Positions 24,302-37,230 of a stretch of 64,000 bases of DNA are shown in pieces. The notes below the pieces were generated by a model, which did no database searches, was not told the origin of the DNA, and worked only from the letters and a program-made list of their open reading frames with translations. Position 1 is the first letter of the stretch. Every line of letters begins with the position of its first letter. A program made the translations under genes and the position numbers. This stretch comes from Deinandra increscens subsp. villosa (lineage: Eukaryota > Streptophyta > Magnoliopsida > Asterales > Asteraceae), in contig JBCNJP010000007.1 of NCBI GenBank assembly GCA_039602395.1, forward strand, positions 107,945,377 through 108,009,376, read 5' to 3'.

Positions 24302-25540
24302 CTAAGTCTACCGGCACCAATCATCACAAAAATACAACAAAATTAATGAACCTTAAGTAATCACATTATCACAACCTTTAAATCCAGTTTTATCAAAGAA
24401 AATGAAAAGAAAAAAAAACCATGAACTCTATTAAACCAGCCTGAGTGATATGCCCATCGGTTGTGGTACCATGCTTTTCATGTTTTTAGATCCATCTAAA
24501 ATTTCAATGCAATGGGTACAAGCAAAACCGATAAATAATGACACAACAAGTTGAATACGAAACCACCGCTAGCCACAGCCCACAGGTCGGCACTTAGCAT
24601 TAATGCTTATCTAAAAAAGAAGGTAACTTATTTAGATCTTCTATAATTATCATTGGATCAGAAGCCCATCCGAAATTCCCAATACAACATGGGATGTTCA
24701 TTCATGTTACCATATGACCATGAGCCCATCATCTGTGTATCTAGATCTATAATCCTATAGAAGTTTCACCCCAAAAGAATCATTTTAATAAAAATTTGTA
24801 CATTTCTCCATCACAAACTCTATAGGAAGATCAAATCCACCAAAAAGATGAACATGATCCCTACAATCAAGCTTGTACTTGATAACTTGAACTTTCAAGT
24901 TCCATTATTAATGGCTTAATGTTAATATCCATTCCACTTTTACAGCTACCATTTTGATCTCTAAGTTTTCCTATGGAGCATCGAAGGAATCAACCAACAT
25001 GAACAAAAGCCCTAAATATCAAAATTTTACTTAGATTGTCATATTACTTTCCTAATGCTAATAATATCTATTACCTTCATTCAGATCAGCCAAGTTTCCC
25101 CATGAACACATAGGAACTGATTCAATTTCAGCCTCACATTTCAGTTCATAAACTTAAATGATCATTTACCTATCTTGTACAGTTAAATCACAATCAAATT
25201 GACCAGATATATAAACAACAGCTCTACAATTCAAAATTCTGATCCAACTTCTATTGATGCACTCAAAATCCTAGAAATTCGTTCCACTTCTCACAAACCT
25301 AAGCAAATACATCAATCAGGATACAACATTGTGATTTAAGCTGATTAGGTCAATTCAAAGCCATGAGCTACTGTACCATACACTAGATCAATTGCAGAAA
25401 AGAGTTGGAATGAAATCTTACCGCACAAATTGAAGATCGATATGAATCTGTTGTCGTGATTCAGAATGAATTCTCGAAATCCAAATGCAGGAAGCTGAGA
25501 TCTGTTTGTAAGCGACGCTGAGTGATACAGAGGGTAACAG
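24302..25540 (-). promoter_or_regulatory. PMM 5' leader with a 1.1-kb intron
   Basis: An acceptor (GACTTAG, minus strand) lies at 24302, seven bases before the start codon. A donor (GTAAGATTTC) lies just below 25422. They bound a long intron in the 5' UTR. The upstream leader exon would be about 25422-25540. No coding frame is conserved across this stretch. Confidence 0.6.
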
Positions 25541-25720
25541 ATATATCAAGGAAGTATGGAAAAGGAAGTTAAAACAAACGGGAAAAAAAATGACAAAAAA
25601 CGGCGAGTATTTAGCGTTCGAGTCTCATATAATGAGGTTTTTAAAACACTAGATTTTTAGGAAAACCCAGTTTTTAAAACCATCATCCTCATGTCAGCTT
25701 CTTGCAATCTCAATTTTATA

Positions 25721-26058
25721 AGGGTGGGCGGTATACATGCCGATTTCATCGGTATGTATACGGCAACAATGATGCCGAACACGGCATGTATACCGTGTCC
25801 CCCTCCTTCTTCGGCATCGGCATAAAAACCTCCCCCCAACGGCATTGTTTCGCCGAGTGATGTCGAGAGAAATCTGCGTTTTTTTCGACCGTTACATGCA
25901 ACGACTAGTTTTTTTTTTTTAATCAACCATGCCTTAGGCAAGCATACCCTCTACCAAATCATCAATTCTACATCAATCTTCTCTCTCATGTTGGCACCAC
26001 CTCATTGGTCAGAATTTGATGACTAAACTATGCCTTAGGCAAGCATACCCCCCACCCT
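25721..26058. mobile_element. MITE with AGGGTGGG termini
   Basis: The left end AGGGTGGGCGGTATACATGC and the complement of the right end, AGGGTGGGGGGTATGCTTGC, match at most positions. A second copy of the right-terminal word TGCCTTAGGCAAGCATACCC lies inside at about 25929-25948, as if the terminus were duplicated. Interior words such as GCCGAACACGGCATG and GGTATGTATACGG are palindromic. No target duplication was resolved and there is no coding content. Confidence 0.55.
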
Positions 26059-26567
26059 AAGTATTCTAGTGTATAATTTTGAGGACAATCTCTCTAAGTC
26101 GAGTAACTAGTACCAAACTAAAATATTTATATGATATTATCATATCTAAGTTGCTTAATTTAGAAAGAATCAAGAACGAGTACGTATTTTCTGCTGTAAA
26201 AACAACATGTATCAAAATAGACTAAAGATTATCCTTTTATATTTGGAAAGTCATCACATTGTTTAGTTGAAACGACATAATGTTTTTTGAAAAAAAGTGT
26301 GTCAGTTGACGACGTTTAAATTGTTAGCAGTTCTTAACTTCTTTGTTACCATGAGGATGAACATTGACGAAGGATAAGGGGGGGGGGGGGGGGGGGGGTA
26401 CCGCTCTTGCGGTTTTTTTGTCCAGAAGTACTAATTTTCATGATTTTTTGTTAAAAAGATTATATGTGTTGAGTATCGCCCCCGCGGGGTTTTTCTTCAA
26501 GTTTCGCCACCGAGGATGAACACTAACAAGCTACTAACTATCGATCGTTGCTCTCTAATATGTCACA
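26059..26567. other. Non-coding with a poly-G tract
   Basis: AT-rich spacer. A run of about 21 G at 26378-26398 is a likely weak point of the assembly. Confidence 0.5.
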
Positions 26568-26759
26568 TCAGGCTGAACGGGGTATGGTAAGGTGAAGCTT
26601 GGATCGGAATTGTGGAAAACAAACAGATGACAACCATTTGGTCGAAATATCCGCCAGTTGAACACAAGTAGAAACATAACAAAAGAGAGACTGGGCTATA
26701 ACCACATCACGTATAAAGTAGAGATTAATCTCAAGGTGTTTCAAACATTGACGAAACAC
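26568..26759 (-). pseudogene. Ty1/copia RNase H C-terminal fragment
   Basis: The minus-strand frame reads KHLEINLYFIRDVVIA, YVSTCVQLADISTKWLS and FRSKLHL. This matches the conserved end of copia polyproteins (KHIEIDxHFIRE, YVxTxxQLADIFTKxL, FxxLRxKLG). The rest of the element is missing. Confidence 0.8.
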
Positions 26760-27071
26760 TTAATTGACTAATAAATTTGTTTCATCAATGTTATCAAACC
26801 ATAGAGTAGGTGGTCAAGAAAGATCAATATATGTAACTCTTCCAACTTCTTTCTTACCAATAACTTACTTTGATGCGTAGGTGTAGTAATACTCATCTCA
26901 TGTCGAACCCCTAGCTCTCTCTTGTCGCTTTTTTCACGACAACCATAATTTCATATGGTTCGCCTTTAAGACCCGCTCAAAACTCAAATGGTCATCGTAT
27001 CGCCACATTTTAAAAAGGCTTAGAAAAACACACACAAAAAAAGACCCTTAGGGGACGTGTAGTTCGTAGAA

Positions 27072-27332
27072 CTCAATGTAATTAAAATTACAAGTTTTCT
27101 TTGAAATCCATGATGTGTTTGGCTAGTATATTTGTTAATGGAGTTTTGATTGTAAAAGTACCTAAAAAGATCCAAACTCAAACACGTCTTAAAAGTACCT
27201 AAAAAGATCCAAACTCAATGGAATTGAAATTACACGTTTTCTTTGAAATCCATGATGTGTTTGGTTAGTATATTTGTTAATGAAATTTTGATTGTAAAAA
27301 CACCTAAAAAGATCCAATCTCAAACACGTTTT
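27072..27332. repeat. Imperfect tandem duplication, about 140 bp period
   Basis: Copies at about 27072-27192 and 27213-27332 share TTTTCTTTGAAATCCATGAT, TAGTATATTTGTTAATG and ACCTAAAAAGATCCAA. A third short piece (AAAGTACCTAAAAAGATCCA) joins them. No coding content. Confidence 0.75.
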
Positions 27333-27761
27333 AACATTTTGTCCTCTAAAAAAAAGTATCAAACGACTCTTCTTGGGCTCACTTAGAAATTCCCACCGAT
27401 AGATGTGAAGATTGATGTGTTAGGAGGCTACTGTCAAGAAAATAAGGCGATCCAACCATTGAATCTATCGAAAGAGTTTGTTATTTAAGACTATGCAATG
27501 AGAAAAAAAATATGAATTCCATTGCAATATGGAAGGAATATGAATTCGAAATTAATTCAAATTCCTTTCCTTACCAACCAAACATGTCATGGAATGAAAT
27601 TTAAACTCCAATTCCGGTAAATCTCATAAATTCTTGCCAACAAAACATATCCTTTAGGTTCGAAGCTAAATGTTGTTTTCATGCGGAAAATATTTGACTA
27701 GTTATCATGATTACATCTACAACGTATCCAATTATAATATTATTATCTTTATAGATTTTTT

Positions 27762-28020
27762 TGAACGGCGATTTCAGAATTTCGGATAATCAATGGGGGC
27801 ATTACACCACCCACCCGATCATCTCCACTCCTAGGGTGACAGAGACTTGCACATCCCCCGTGAGGAAACTCGTACATCAGCTCTACACACAACCAAGAGA
27901 ACAGTTCAAGGGGAAATTGACCCACTGCCAGAAAACCCTCTGTAAGGATTGAACCCCTGACCTTTCAGTTAGGAACTCAACCCTCCCCAGATACGATTGA
28001 GACAATTGGTCATTAGTCCC
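27762..28020 (-). mobile_element. tRNA-like SINE
   Basis: On the minus strand there is a box B match AGGGGTTCAATCCT (plus 27945-27958), an upstream box A-like segment (TGACCAATTGTCTCAATCG) and an A-rich end (GTTCAAAAAAA). Layout resembles the SINE at 19994-20203, but the sequence is a different family. A clear target duplication was not found, so both ends are approximate. Confidence 0.6.
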
Positions 28021-28408
28021 TACCCCTACATAACCTTATAACACAGTCAATATACAAACACTCTTGATGGTTTAAATTGTGTAAACTACAAGGAACACAC
28101 CCATGTCAATTCCTAATGACCAACTGACCATGACTCTTTCACAAAATGTAGTTCTCATATCTACTTCATACATGAAAACCGAAACATTGTTATAGCGTAA
28201 GGTGACATTAATTGTACAAGAACGACCACAAATGCTCGCCTAAAACCAAAATTGGTTTCGGTTACTTAATCTATAAAACCTCAACAAACAAGTTGAGTTA
28301 TCCCTAGCCGCTTATTTTAGCGGCTAGTGGAACCCTCTCTTATAATGTGATCGATTTCAACAAAATAATAACATATGATGCTATCCGCATAGCCTCACTC
28401 GGGCCAGT

Positions 28409-31400
28409 TTATTTCTCATGAACAAGGGGACTGTAAATTGGATACCACATGTTGCTCGTTACATACTTCACAGTTTCTTCCTGCATCCAACATTAGAATC
28501 AATCATGGTCATTAAATGTGGTTTTGTTGAAAGAAAAAAATATTATAGTTTCAAAAGTTTGTAGATTTGATGTGTACTCTTGACATGTGTGCGAGCTCTT
28601 TGGGTCCCACTTCGCCCCGTCCTTCTGCTACATGCTCAATTACTGCTGCCCGAAGCACAGCAGCTCCTACTTCAGCAGTAATATTGCGAATGCTGCAATC
28701 ATAGGAGTAGATAATATTGGCAAAAGAGTAAAAGTTTTGATATATAGAGGTGGCAATTATGACCCTGTTGCTAAAGAAATGGCTGATTTGGATTATGATT
28801 TATCCACAACAGGTAAAATGGGTCAATTCAAAAAAAGTTAGCTAAAATGGGTCAAACAGTTGTAAAGTTGCACCAAGTGTGTAGTGCCTACAAAATCCAA
28901 AATTGATTTATTATTTAAAGAAACCAAGATAATTATTATCACATCATACTTTTCATAATCATATTTAGCACATCAATTTTCATAAAATGTACAAAAGATA
29001 TTTGTAGTTGACATGTCCTAATAACGACCCATTTCAGCCCCCCCAACCTACCCATTGTCCACTTCTAGAGGTATTACTGGAGCACTCCATCCCAAAGGTC
29101 AAATAAGTGCTACTTTTATTCAAATGTGTCATAATCTGTTAGCCTATAACTTCCCTTCCTTAATAACCAAATAATCTTTAAAAAAATGATGTTTCAGTTG
29201 AAATGATAAGAATGTTACCTGCCAATAGATGGAAAGAATTTACCCTTCTGGATCTCTTCTAATGTCATATACGAGGCAAGACTGAATAGATGAACAATAA
29301 CTAGTTAGTATATAAGTACTTTCACCACAATAATTAGTTAGCATCTTAATTTAATCTTAATAGGCTTTTGTTTAGTTCATACCATTCAGATGCTGCTTGC
29401 AACATTCCATCAGATACGATACGAGCACCAGAAAGCAAAGCTCCCAATCCAATCCTGCTTAAGCAAAAGATATCACATAAACCATAACAAATTAACCAAA
29501 AAAACAACATTGATATGTTTATATTTTATTATACATGTACGTATATAAGCACATACCCGGGGAAAAGATACATGTTGTTTGCTTGATTTACGTAGCCAAC
29601 TTTCCCATTTCCTGTTTATGTGTCAAAAAAGTTGATAAGGAAGAGGTGGCAAAACGGGTGGGTTGTGTAATGGATCAATAGAGGTTGAGGTGGTAGTTTT
29701 TTTCGCTGCAGGCTGGGTTGACCTGGAACTTTTTCTTTTTTCAAGATTTTTGAAATTAAGTAGCTTATCAATTATAATTACTAAAATTATAAGATGAACT
29801 AATAGTTATATGAAGAAAATGATTTAGAAGGGTTTTATACATTAAAAGTATATTTTCAGAGAGTTTTGACTTGTTTAATTTGTTTTAAGAAAATGGGTCA
29901 AAAATGTCAATCTCTAGTGTTAACTATAGCAAAAGTATATGCAGAAAAAAATAGGATTTAGCTGAATAATCTATACCAAGATCAACATTCTTGAAAGGAC
30001 TTCCACTTCCAAAAACTATGTTTTCTCCAGCATGGTTAAAAGCATCAGTAGGAGTGCATTCAGCTGTTTAAAAAAGTATATATAAATCAATAAAAAATTA
30101 ACAGCTTCAGTAAAAGAATATTTACATAAGACCTTTACAGAGGCAAACCATTATCTGTGGGATTTGACATGGCAAAAATAGCAGGTTTAGGGGAGGCAGA
30201 GTCTCGCATGGCTTTGAGCACCTGAATAAAATCAAAAGATATAACATGTAGCAGAATGAACAAGGCAATGCAGATTTGAAAGTTCTAATATTTATAGATG
30301 TGATTTGAGTTTCATGATCTTGTTTTTTTTATTGATGTTTATCTTCAGGCAGCTTATGACAGTTTTCTGAAAAAGTTATACAAGAATATATAGTGATTGA
30401 TATAAATAATAGGTTAGGAGACAAAAGCAGCATCAACACGGTAGAAATGAGTAATCTTTGCATGGGTCAGGTTGGGTTGATCAGGAAACTTTGGTCCGAA
30501 AATATTGTTTTCCGATATATAATTAGTGTGTCAAATATGATTACAACAACTATATTATTTAGATAGTAATCTATTTTTTGGTAAAACGATTTATGAGGTT
30601 TTAGACATTAAACATGGGCAACTTTCAACCCATTTGACTGTTTCCGTTTTAGCTATTTTCTATTTCACATGTTTAACCCATTAGAGATAAAATCATAAAA
30701 ACAACCTAAATTAGCCCATTCAAAGTAGATGGGTCAAAATTGCATCCTCTGAAATATTCAGTAACAAGGTGCATGAATAAGATTTCAAAAGGACAATAGT
30801 TGTAGGAGAAAACAACAGTGAAAAAAGTAAGTACCTGCTCATTGAATATACCTCCAACTCCAGATAAACCAAGAAGGACATGAGGTTTGACCTTTTTTAC
30901 CTGCAAAACATCTAAATTAGTTTTCATATGTGCAGGAAACGACAGAATGAAGGTCTATATTTAGAGAACAAGGCAGACCCTTTTAGAAACCAGAAAACTT
31001 TGAGTAACTAAATAAATGAAGATATACCACTTCAAGGAGAACGGATCCCTCCTGTAGTCCTATACTTTGAACCTCTCCAATGGCTTTTGCAAATGGTGCA
31101 GCCGAGGGCTCGACACCACTTCTCTCTGTTGTGATCAAACCCTGCAACCGAAATTCACAACTTTTCAGATGTCAAAAGGATGTCTGGTATAGTGGTAATT
31201 TTTTTTTTGCATTTACATTTTCACAGTTGTATAGTGGTATGTTCAGATGTTCAAAATCACCTTCTTGCAAAACAATGTTTTTTTTTCTTTTCTTTTTTGA
31301 GTTTTTGCAAGAATGAAATTTTAACGAAAAACCGAGTCCCACTTCAAATTGCTGACTAACCCATTATAAGAACACAATTTTACATCATTAAGTGGATTTC

Positions 31401-34400
31401 GCCCGTTTTTGTTTTCTTATGAAGTAAATGTAGGTGTAGCAAGAACAACACGATTGAACAGACTAGATACGGGTCAAAACAACAGTAGCCCAGCGCCTGT
31501 TGTGCAACAATTTTGATTTTTTCCTTTTTCTAAAATTGTTTTGACCTCATATCTAGTATGTTTAATCCGGTTCTTCTTGAAACACCTGTTTAATTTGTAT
31601 GCATTTACATCACAATTAAACAAGCATTAATCACTCTATTAAAAGATCAGTGACCCATGTACACACTGAATGGTTGTAGTTAGTTTATGGCAATGATGAT
31701 AGATATGTAAGACCATACATCTTTATCAATTAAGTAAAACTGAGGGTTTGCTATTGTTCCAGTCATCCTTGAAACAGCCTGATAGGCCATATTAAGAACA
31801 CCAAGCCCTGCACTGAAAACAATATAAAGAATAATGGATTTTATGCCACTTATATATTGTTAAATATAGTTATTCATATGTAGTTTTATGGTTTATTTGT
31901 ATTTAGCCCACAGGTCCAGTTAGGTTTCTTTAGGGTGCCTGGTTTCTTTCATGTTAGTTTATTTTGAATATATCATAAATACTCTAAATTAACATAAAGA
32001 TATAACTTTCAGGAATTCAGTTTGCACTACCTTCCAGCTCCAACAACAACAATCTTTTGGTTTACGAAATCTGACAACGGCTGACCCTGTGCTCTAACAA
32101 CTCCAAGCAGTCCAGCTAATGCAACACCAGCAGTTCCCTAACAAATCATGAAAATGGAATGACATAAATATCAGCATAAATTTTAAACCTTTAGATGCTA
32201 CTTCATGAATAAAAACAGAACATGATGGTAGGCTCTAACCTGTATGTCATCATTGAACATGCAGTACTTCTTTCTGTATCTTTGAAGAGTTTCAAAAGCC
32301 CACTTGAATTGAAAATCTTCAAACTGATGCAACATGACATTTAAAAAGGTGATCACATAAAAAAATAGGAAATTAAAACTCATAAAAGAAAGGAACCTGG
32401 ATAATCGCTTTTGGCCAGCGTGTGTGAAGAGCTTCCATCAGTTCATCCACTATTGATATATATTCTTCGCCTTCCAACCTTCGTTCTCGTAGTCCCAAAT
32501 CTGTTCAAGTAAATAACATGACATGATACTCTTGTGCAGCCTAAATATTTTTTATTTCTCTTTTACACTTTTTAACAAGTGAACTTATTTTTTTGCCAAA
32601 TAAATTTGTGGTTTAGTTGGGTTACTCATGACTTATGTGGAATCATTAAATTTTGAATGTGTGGATACTTACAGAGATGATCTTCTAAAAGCTTTTCATT
32701 ATTGGTTCCAACATCAAGCATTATAGGAAGAACCTGCAGCATCAAGAGTAGATAGCAAGTTAGCAACCATCATAAAATTCTTTGTGAATTATGGGTTTTA
32801 AGATAAAGGTGGCAAGATGGGTGGGTCAGATGTCAAATCGGGCTCCGGTTGAAATAGGGTATCATTTTCTATGTGGGCGAGTTGGGTCGGGTTGACCCAC
32901 AAACACTTTCTTGTCAAATTATTTACAAATAATTAATGTGTTAATTATGATTACAGAAATGATACTGATAAAAACAATTTTACAAGGCTAAAAGCATTAA
33001 TAAATAGACTTTGAACGCTTTTCAACCCATCTAACATGGTCTTGTTTTTGCTATATTTTTGTTATTTGACTCGTTTAAGACGAAACACGACCCAAATCAA
33101 CCCATTCAGTAGTAAATGGGTTGAAACTGTTATGTCTAGCTTAAGAGCTATGTGTATCAGTGTATGCAAGTTGTAAAGCACATAAATTAGAGTTTTTATA
33201 TGAAAAAACACACCCTTTGTGGGTTGATACCAGCAGCAGCAACATACATATCGAGTTTCCCAATAGGAATGCCAATTCCCTGAACTCCAAGATCTCCTAA
33301 GCCCAAAATACGACTGCCATCTGTAAGCACTATCATGTCTACCTGAATAATTTGTTTACAACTATTCTTAGTCAGTTGAAATCAAAGTGGCTTATTCTAC
33401 CAGATTTTTCCTTCTAATGTACTCAGTCAATTCCATAACAGAAAACTTAATCACTTGGTATAAATTGAGGTAAAAAGACAGGTTTGTTAACAAATCAAAA
33501 CGGATAAGTTTTGTACTGTCGGGATGGGTTGACCCCGGACACTTATGTTCCAAAACTTTTAATTTTTTATAACAAAATGATCACAAAAATCATATTATTT
33601 TATAAGACTACAATTTTAAGTGACATAGTTTAGGATGTTTTATGCATTAAAAATACATTTTGGACAAATTTTGACCCATTCCACTCATTGACCCGTTTCT
33701 TTTTAAGCTAGTATTTTTATATTACCTAAGATAAGATATACCCAGAATCGACCCATTCATAAGTAAACGAATCAACCCATTCTCTCAACCAAAAAATAAA
33801 CATCTAGAATATATACTTCATAAAAAAAAGGGATCATGTGATACATATAATTGGGCTTGAAATTCATGCTAGTACCTCAGGAGCTGGCCAGTTATAGATT
33901 ATTGACATCATCTCTCCTTTATCTTTCGCACTGAAGTACATTCCACGTGGACGTCTAAACAAGCCTGAATAGTTTTGGCATACCAAACCTACTGTAGGAG
34001 TGTAGATTATTGGAGCAAAATCTTTAATGTTATCAATCAGTACCTAAAGAAGAAATTTCACAACATTATACATTATTACATTCTGTTTAATCATTTATTT
34101 AGTATGGAGTTTGTCAATGAATATACCTTGTAGTATAATGTCTCATTCCTGTCATGGAGTCGATTCATGATTCTCCATTTCGCCAAGGATACAAAGTTAT
34201 CTGGTTGGCCCGCTGTATTCTTTTCCAATGATCGATATGAATCCACTAATAATAGATAAAAGATATTAGTGTTGCAGCCTTGATGCTAATCTAGTAACTA
34301 AGCAAATTGATACAAAAACTTAAGTGGAAAAATAAAAGTAATTAAAAAAAGGTGCAAAACAAAAACAGAATTCTAAGGGAAATAGAACTCACTAAACCGC

Positions 34401-36064
34401 TCATACTGTTGTTGAAATGATATGACGCGAGGTGGAAGGAGACCACGAAGCCCAAGTCGATCTCTTTCCGTCAAAGGAAATCCAGTATCCTGCTCTTGAA
34501 TATTCATAAACATTAATTAGTTAAAGATTACAATAACTGTAACCATTAACCATTTAATTATAAGAAGCAGCTTTGCAAGATAAATATAAATGCCTCAAGT
34601 ATAACTGTATAAGACTAACTATTCTTGAAGTAAATGATAAGTATTAACATATAGTTGGTATATATAACGAGCTTCTCTTTGTCAATTAATATTATCAAAA
34701 TGTATTCAAAAAAAATATTTCCGGGTTAGTTTATGATGATCTCAATCAATGAACCGAGAAAAAGGCTGCACTTATCTTTATTTTTCAGAACAGAGGGTAT
34801 ATATTCTTTTTTGACGAATATGAACACAATTCCATATTCCAAAAGAGTGATTGACCTTTCAACCATTGTAACTAGTGTAATGTTTTACAACTAGTGTGTT
34901 TATTCCTAACTAACATGTTACAACTGTGTGTTTATTCCTAACTAACAAATGTTAGGTAACGTAGGTTGTTTATAAACAAAGTATATATATATAACAAGAT
35001 TTTATGACAACCAGCCATATTTAAAAAAAATTAAAAAAGGAGGGGGGGGGGGGGGGGGGGCTTTAAACCTTAAATACACACAATCCTTGAAACAAGATGT
35101 TACGCACAATGTTTCAAAGAGAGAGAGCATGTGTATTATTCACGCTTAGTCTAAACGAACACCACTGACATAGAGATACCATTAACAAGTCATACGAGCC
35201 ATATGGTCATACAGGCCGTACGTATCATCAGACATAGACTACGTAGTAGTATAACATGTTAGACTATTAATCTTAAAGACTAATATTTTTTTTATACAAC
35301 ATGTACGGGTTAGTGCAGTCAAAGGAGTAAATGCCATTATTGCCATGTCATACAACATGTACCACAACGTTTATGAGGCGGACCCACCATATAACATGCA
35401 GGGTCAATCGACACATGATTTTAGTTTATGTAACGTCTATTAAGGTTTTTACGATCAGTCCTAAGATTTTTTAACGCCAACCCCAAAATCGAAAAACAAA
35501 ATGAAGAGTGAAGAGATGAGTATCGAATTCGATCAAGTGCTACAATTATTATTTTTTTAATCTTACACTTTACTTTTTCATCCTCATTGTTATCTTAAAA
35601 ACTCACTGTGCCTTAAATTTGCACGATGAAGTTATTTATATGACCAGACCCGACTCAAACAAAAAATTCAAACGTCAAGTTTGAAAACATCATAATAGAA
35701 AACTTTTTTTTGCATCCGCCACTGATAACCATAACGCATGTATCTAAATTACTAATGTTTGTCCAAAAACAACATTCACGAGACGATCCAAAATTCTATA
35801 AAAATCAATTAAACAGCAACAAAAATAGTGCAATTCTGCAAAACTTGTGAACATCATTAACCAGCAAATCGCTTGGAATATTCTAAGCATAGTGCTACAT
35901 TTAGATCAACAAACCTTATTAAACCAGGGATCATGAAGAATATCAGCACCACGCTTGTGAACAATACAAGGACCGGGAATCGAAGAGGTCGATGCAGCCA
36001 CACAAAACCTCCGTAAATTTTCCGTCGCTGCCGCGGCAGATCGGGCCACCGTCCTCCTCCACAT
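28409..36064 (-). CDS. NAD-ME2: Mitochondrial NAD-dependent malic enzyme, NAD-ME2 (beta) type
   Basis: Oxidative decarboxylation of malate to pyruvate in the mitochondrial matrix, normally as an alpha/beta heteromer. Nineteen exons: 36064-35915, 34489-34393, 34245-34127, 34043-33876, 33342-33214, 32733-32673, 32500-32397, 32323-32240, 32137-32031, 31812-31719, 31141-31028, 30900-30835, 30221-30149, 30063-29977, 29611-29557, 29454-29383, 29281-29219, 28692-28578, 28480-28409. Frame is continuous, giving 609 aa (Arabidopsis NAD-ME2 about 607). An Arg/Ala-rich presequence is followed by IPGPCIVHKRGADILHDPWF, which I associate with the beta rather than the alpha subunit. Landmarks: YTPTVGLVCQNYSGL, the NAD-binding loop VVVGAGSAGLG near 335-345, LLGLSGVGGIFNEQ and FAMSNPT. 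Introns are loaded with MITEs; intron 1 holds a G-run at 35042-35060. Confidence 0.97.
28746..29067. repeat. GGGTCAAA-type MITE in a malic enzyme intron (copy 1)
   Basis: Begins AGAGGTGGCAATTATGACC and ends with the near-complement CCATTGTCCACTTCT. Inside are AAATGGGTCAAA and a TAATTATTATCACATCATA-type AT core. Confidence 0.55.
29641..29916. repeat. Same MITE family (copy 2)
   Basis: Begins AAGAGGTGGCAAAACGGGTG. The core GGGTTTTATACATTAAAAG and the end ATGGGTCAAAAATGTCAATC match the family plan. Confidence 0.6.
30441..30750. repeat. Same MITE family (copy 3)
   Basis: Contains ATGGGTCAGGTTGGGTTGA, the core GAGGTTTTAGACATTAAAC and the end GATGGGTCAAAATTGCATCC. Confidence 0.6.
32815..33138. 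repeat. Same MITE family (copy 4)
   Basis: Begins AAAGGTGGCAAGATGGGTGG. Contains GGGTCGGGTTGACCCAC and AAGCATTAATAAATAG, and ends with AAATGGGTTGAAACTG. Confidence 0.6.
33476..33812. repeat. Same MITE family (copy 5)
   Basis: Contains GATGGGTTGACCCCGGACAC, the core GATGTTTTATGCATTAAAAA and AATCGACCCATTCATAAG. The ends are more degraded than in the other copies. Confidence 0.5.
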
Positions 36065-36527
36065 GTCTCCCTCAAATCAACAAACAAAATCTCAAAAAAT
36101 AATTTAAAATTGTGATGTCAATTTTCACAAAGTGTATGATGGGGACCTTTTGTAGTTTTGCTCATATTATATATATATGGATAAAGTTTTACATACATCT
36201 GGCGTGTGTGTGTGTATATATATATATATACACATGTATATATATATATACATGATAATGTGTATGGATAGGTTGTTGATATATGTGAGTGTGGTGCTAC
36301 AGTTGAAGGAAGGAAGTTTGTTCCAAGATTGACGGGCAGGGGAATGTGAAGGAATCGAATTCCGGGCAGGGGAGTGTACGGTTGATTGAGCTGCCCGGAT
36401 GGAAATGGTCTTTTGAAAGGAGGAGGTTCACACGTTTGTAGCTTTTTATATGGGGGGACGAATGTTTAGGGTTCGCCGCGTTTTGGACAAATTTTCTTAT
36501 CCGGATTTGACCGCCTATTATTAGATT
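36065..36527. promoter_or_regulatory. Malic enzyme upstream region with TG/TA microsatellite
   Basis: Upstream of the NAD-ME start codon. A (TG)n(TA)n...(TA)n microsatellite spans about 36208-36250. GGGCAGGGGA occurs twice (36332-36341 and 36364-36373). The transcription start is not evident. Confidence 0.45.
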
Positions 36528-36832
36528 CTATTCTGTTTGTTTTTTTCCTTTTCATTTGGTATTTTTTTAAAGATAATGGTAAATAAGAGTGGTTTTTTAA
36601 GATCAAAGTCACCGGGATGGTTCGGATTTTGGCATACATACTTTGACCGGGTTAGCGGCATTGCTACTTTAAATTTAAATTGATACTCATTTTCAATTTC
36701 AGAGAAAACCCGATAATTTTTGGGAAAATCACTGTCTCCAGTCCCGAAAGTATTTTTACTCACACCCGGTTTTAAACCCAAAACCCTAGCGAGGTCTCAC
36801 GTCCTCATAAATACCATTGAGCTATGAGCTAG
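36528..36832 (-). mobile_element. Possible SINE
   Basis: On the minus strand there is a good tRNA box A (TAGCTCAATGGTA, plus 36812-36824) and, about 45 bp on, a box B-like GGGTTTAAAACCG. The direct repeat TTAGATT (36521-36527 and 36833-36839) could be the target duplication but is short. The 80-odd-codon frame inside has no known domain. Confidence 0.45.
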
Positions 36833-36839
36833 TTAGATT

Positions 36840-37230
36840 GGCGTTCACACTATGGGCTTCACACCATGTGTAATTTTTATTACAAAACGACCACTAAATT
36901 CCATCTGTTACTCATTTTGTTGGGAAAAAAAAACTGCAAATAAATATAAACTCCATATATATACCATTAGGCAAATGCTCTTTGGTACACACTATATGTA
37001 TTTGTTGTGATGTTTATGTTATATTCTTCCATTGTTTCTATATATACATCTTGTTGAAAGTATGTTTTCCTGCACCATCAAACATTAACAATGTACTAGT
37101 ATTCCTAAACTTACACGAGAGTAATGCATCGATCTTCTATACAAGTTAATTGACATTATCTGATTCAAGCCTCAGTTTGCTATTCTTGTTTTGCTTCAAG
37201 TCATGAAGTGGAGTTGTACATTATATATAA
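36840..37230. other. Non-coding spacer
   Basis: AT-rich, no feature recognised. Confidence 0.4.

Noticed and set aside
25657..25941. 94-codon minus-strand ORF
   Set aside because: Overlaps the MITE with palindromic GC words. No recognisable domain.
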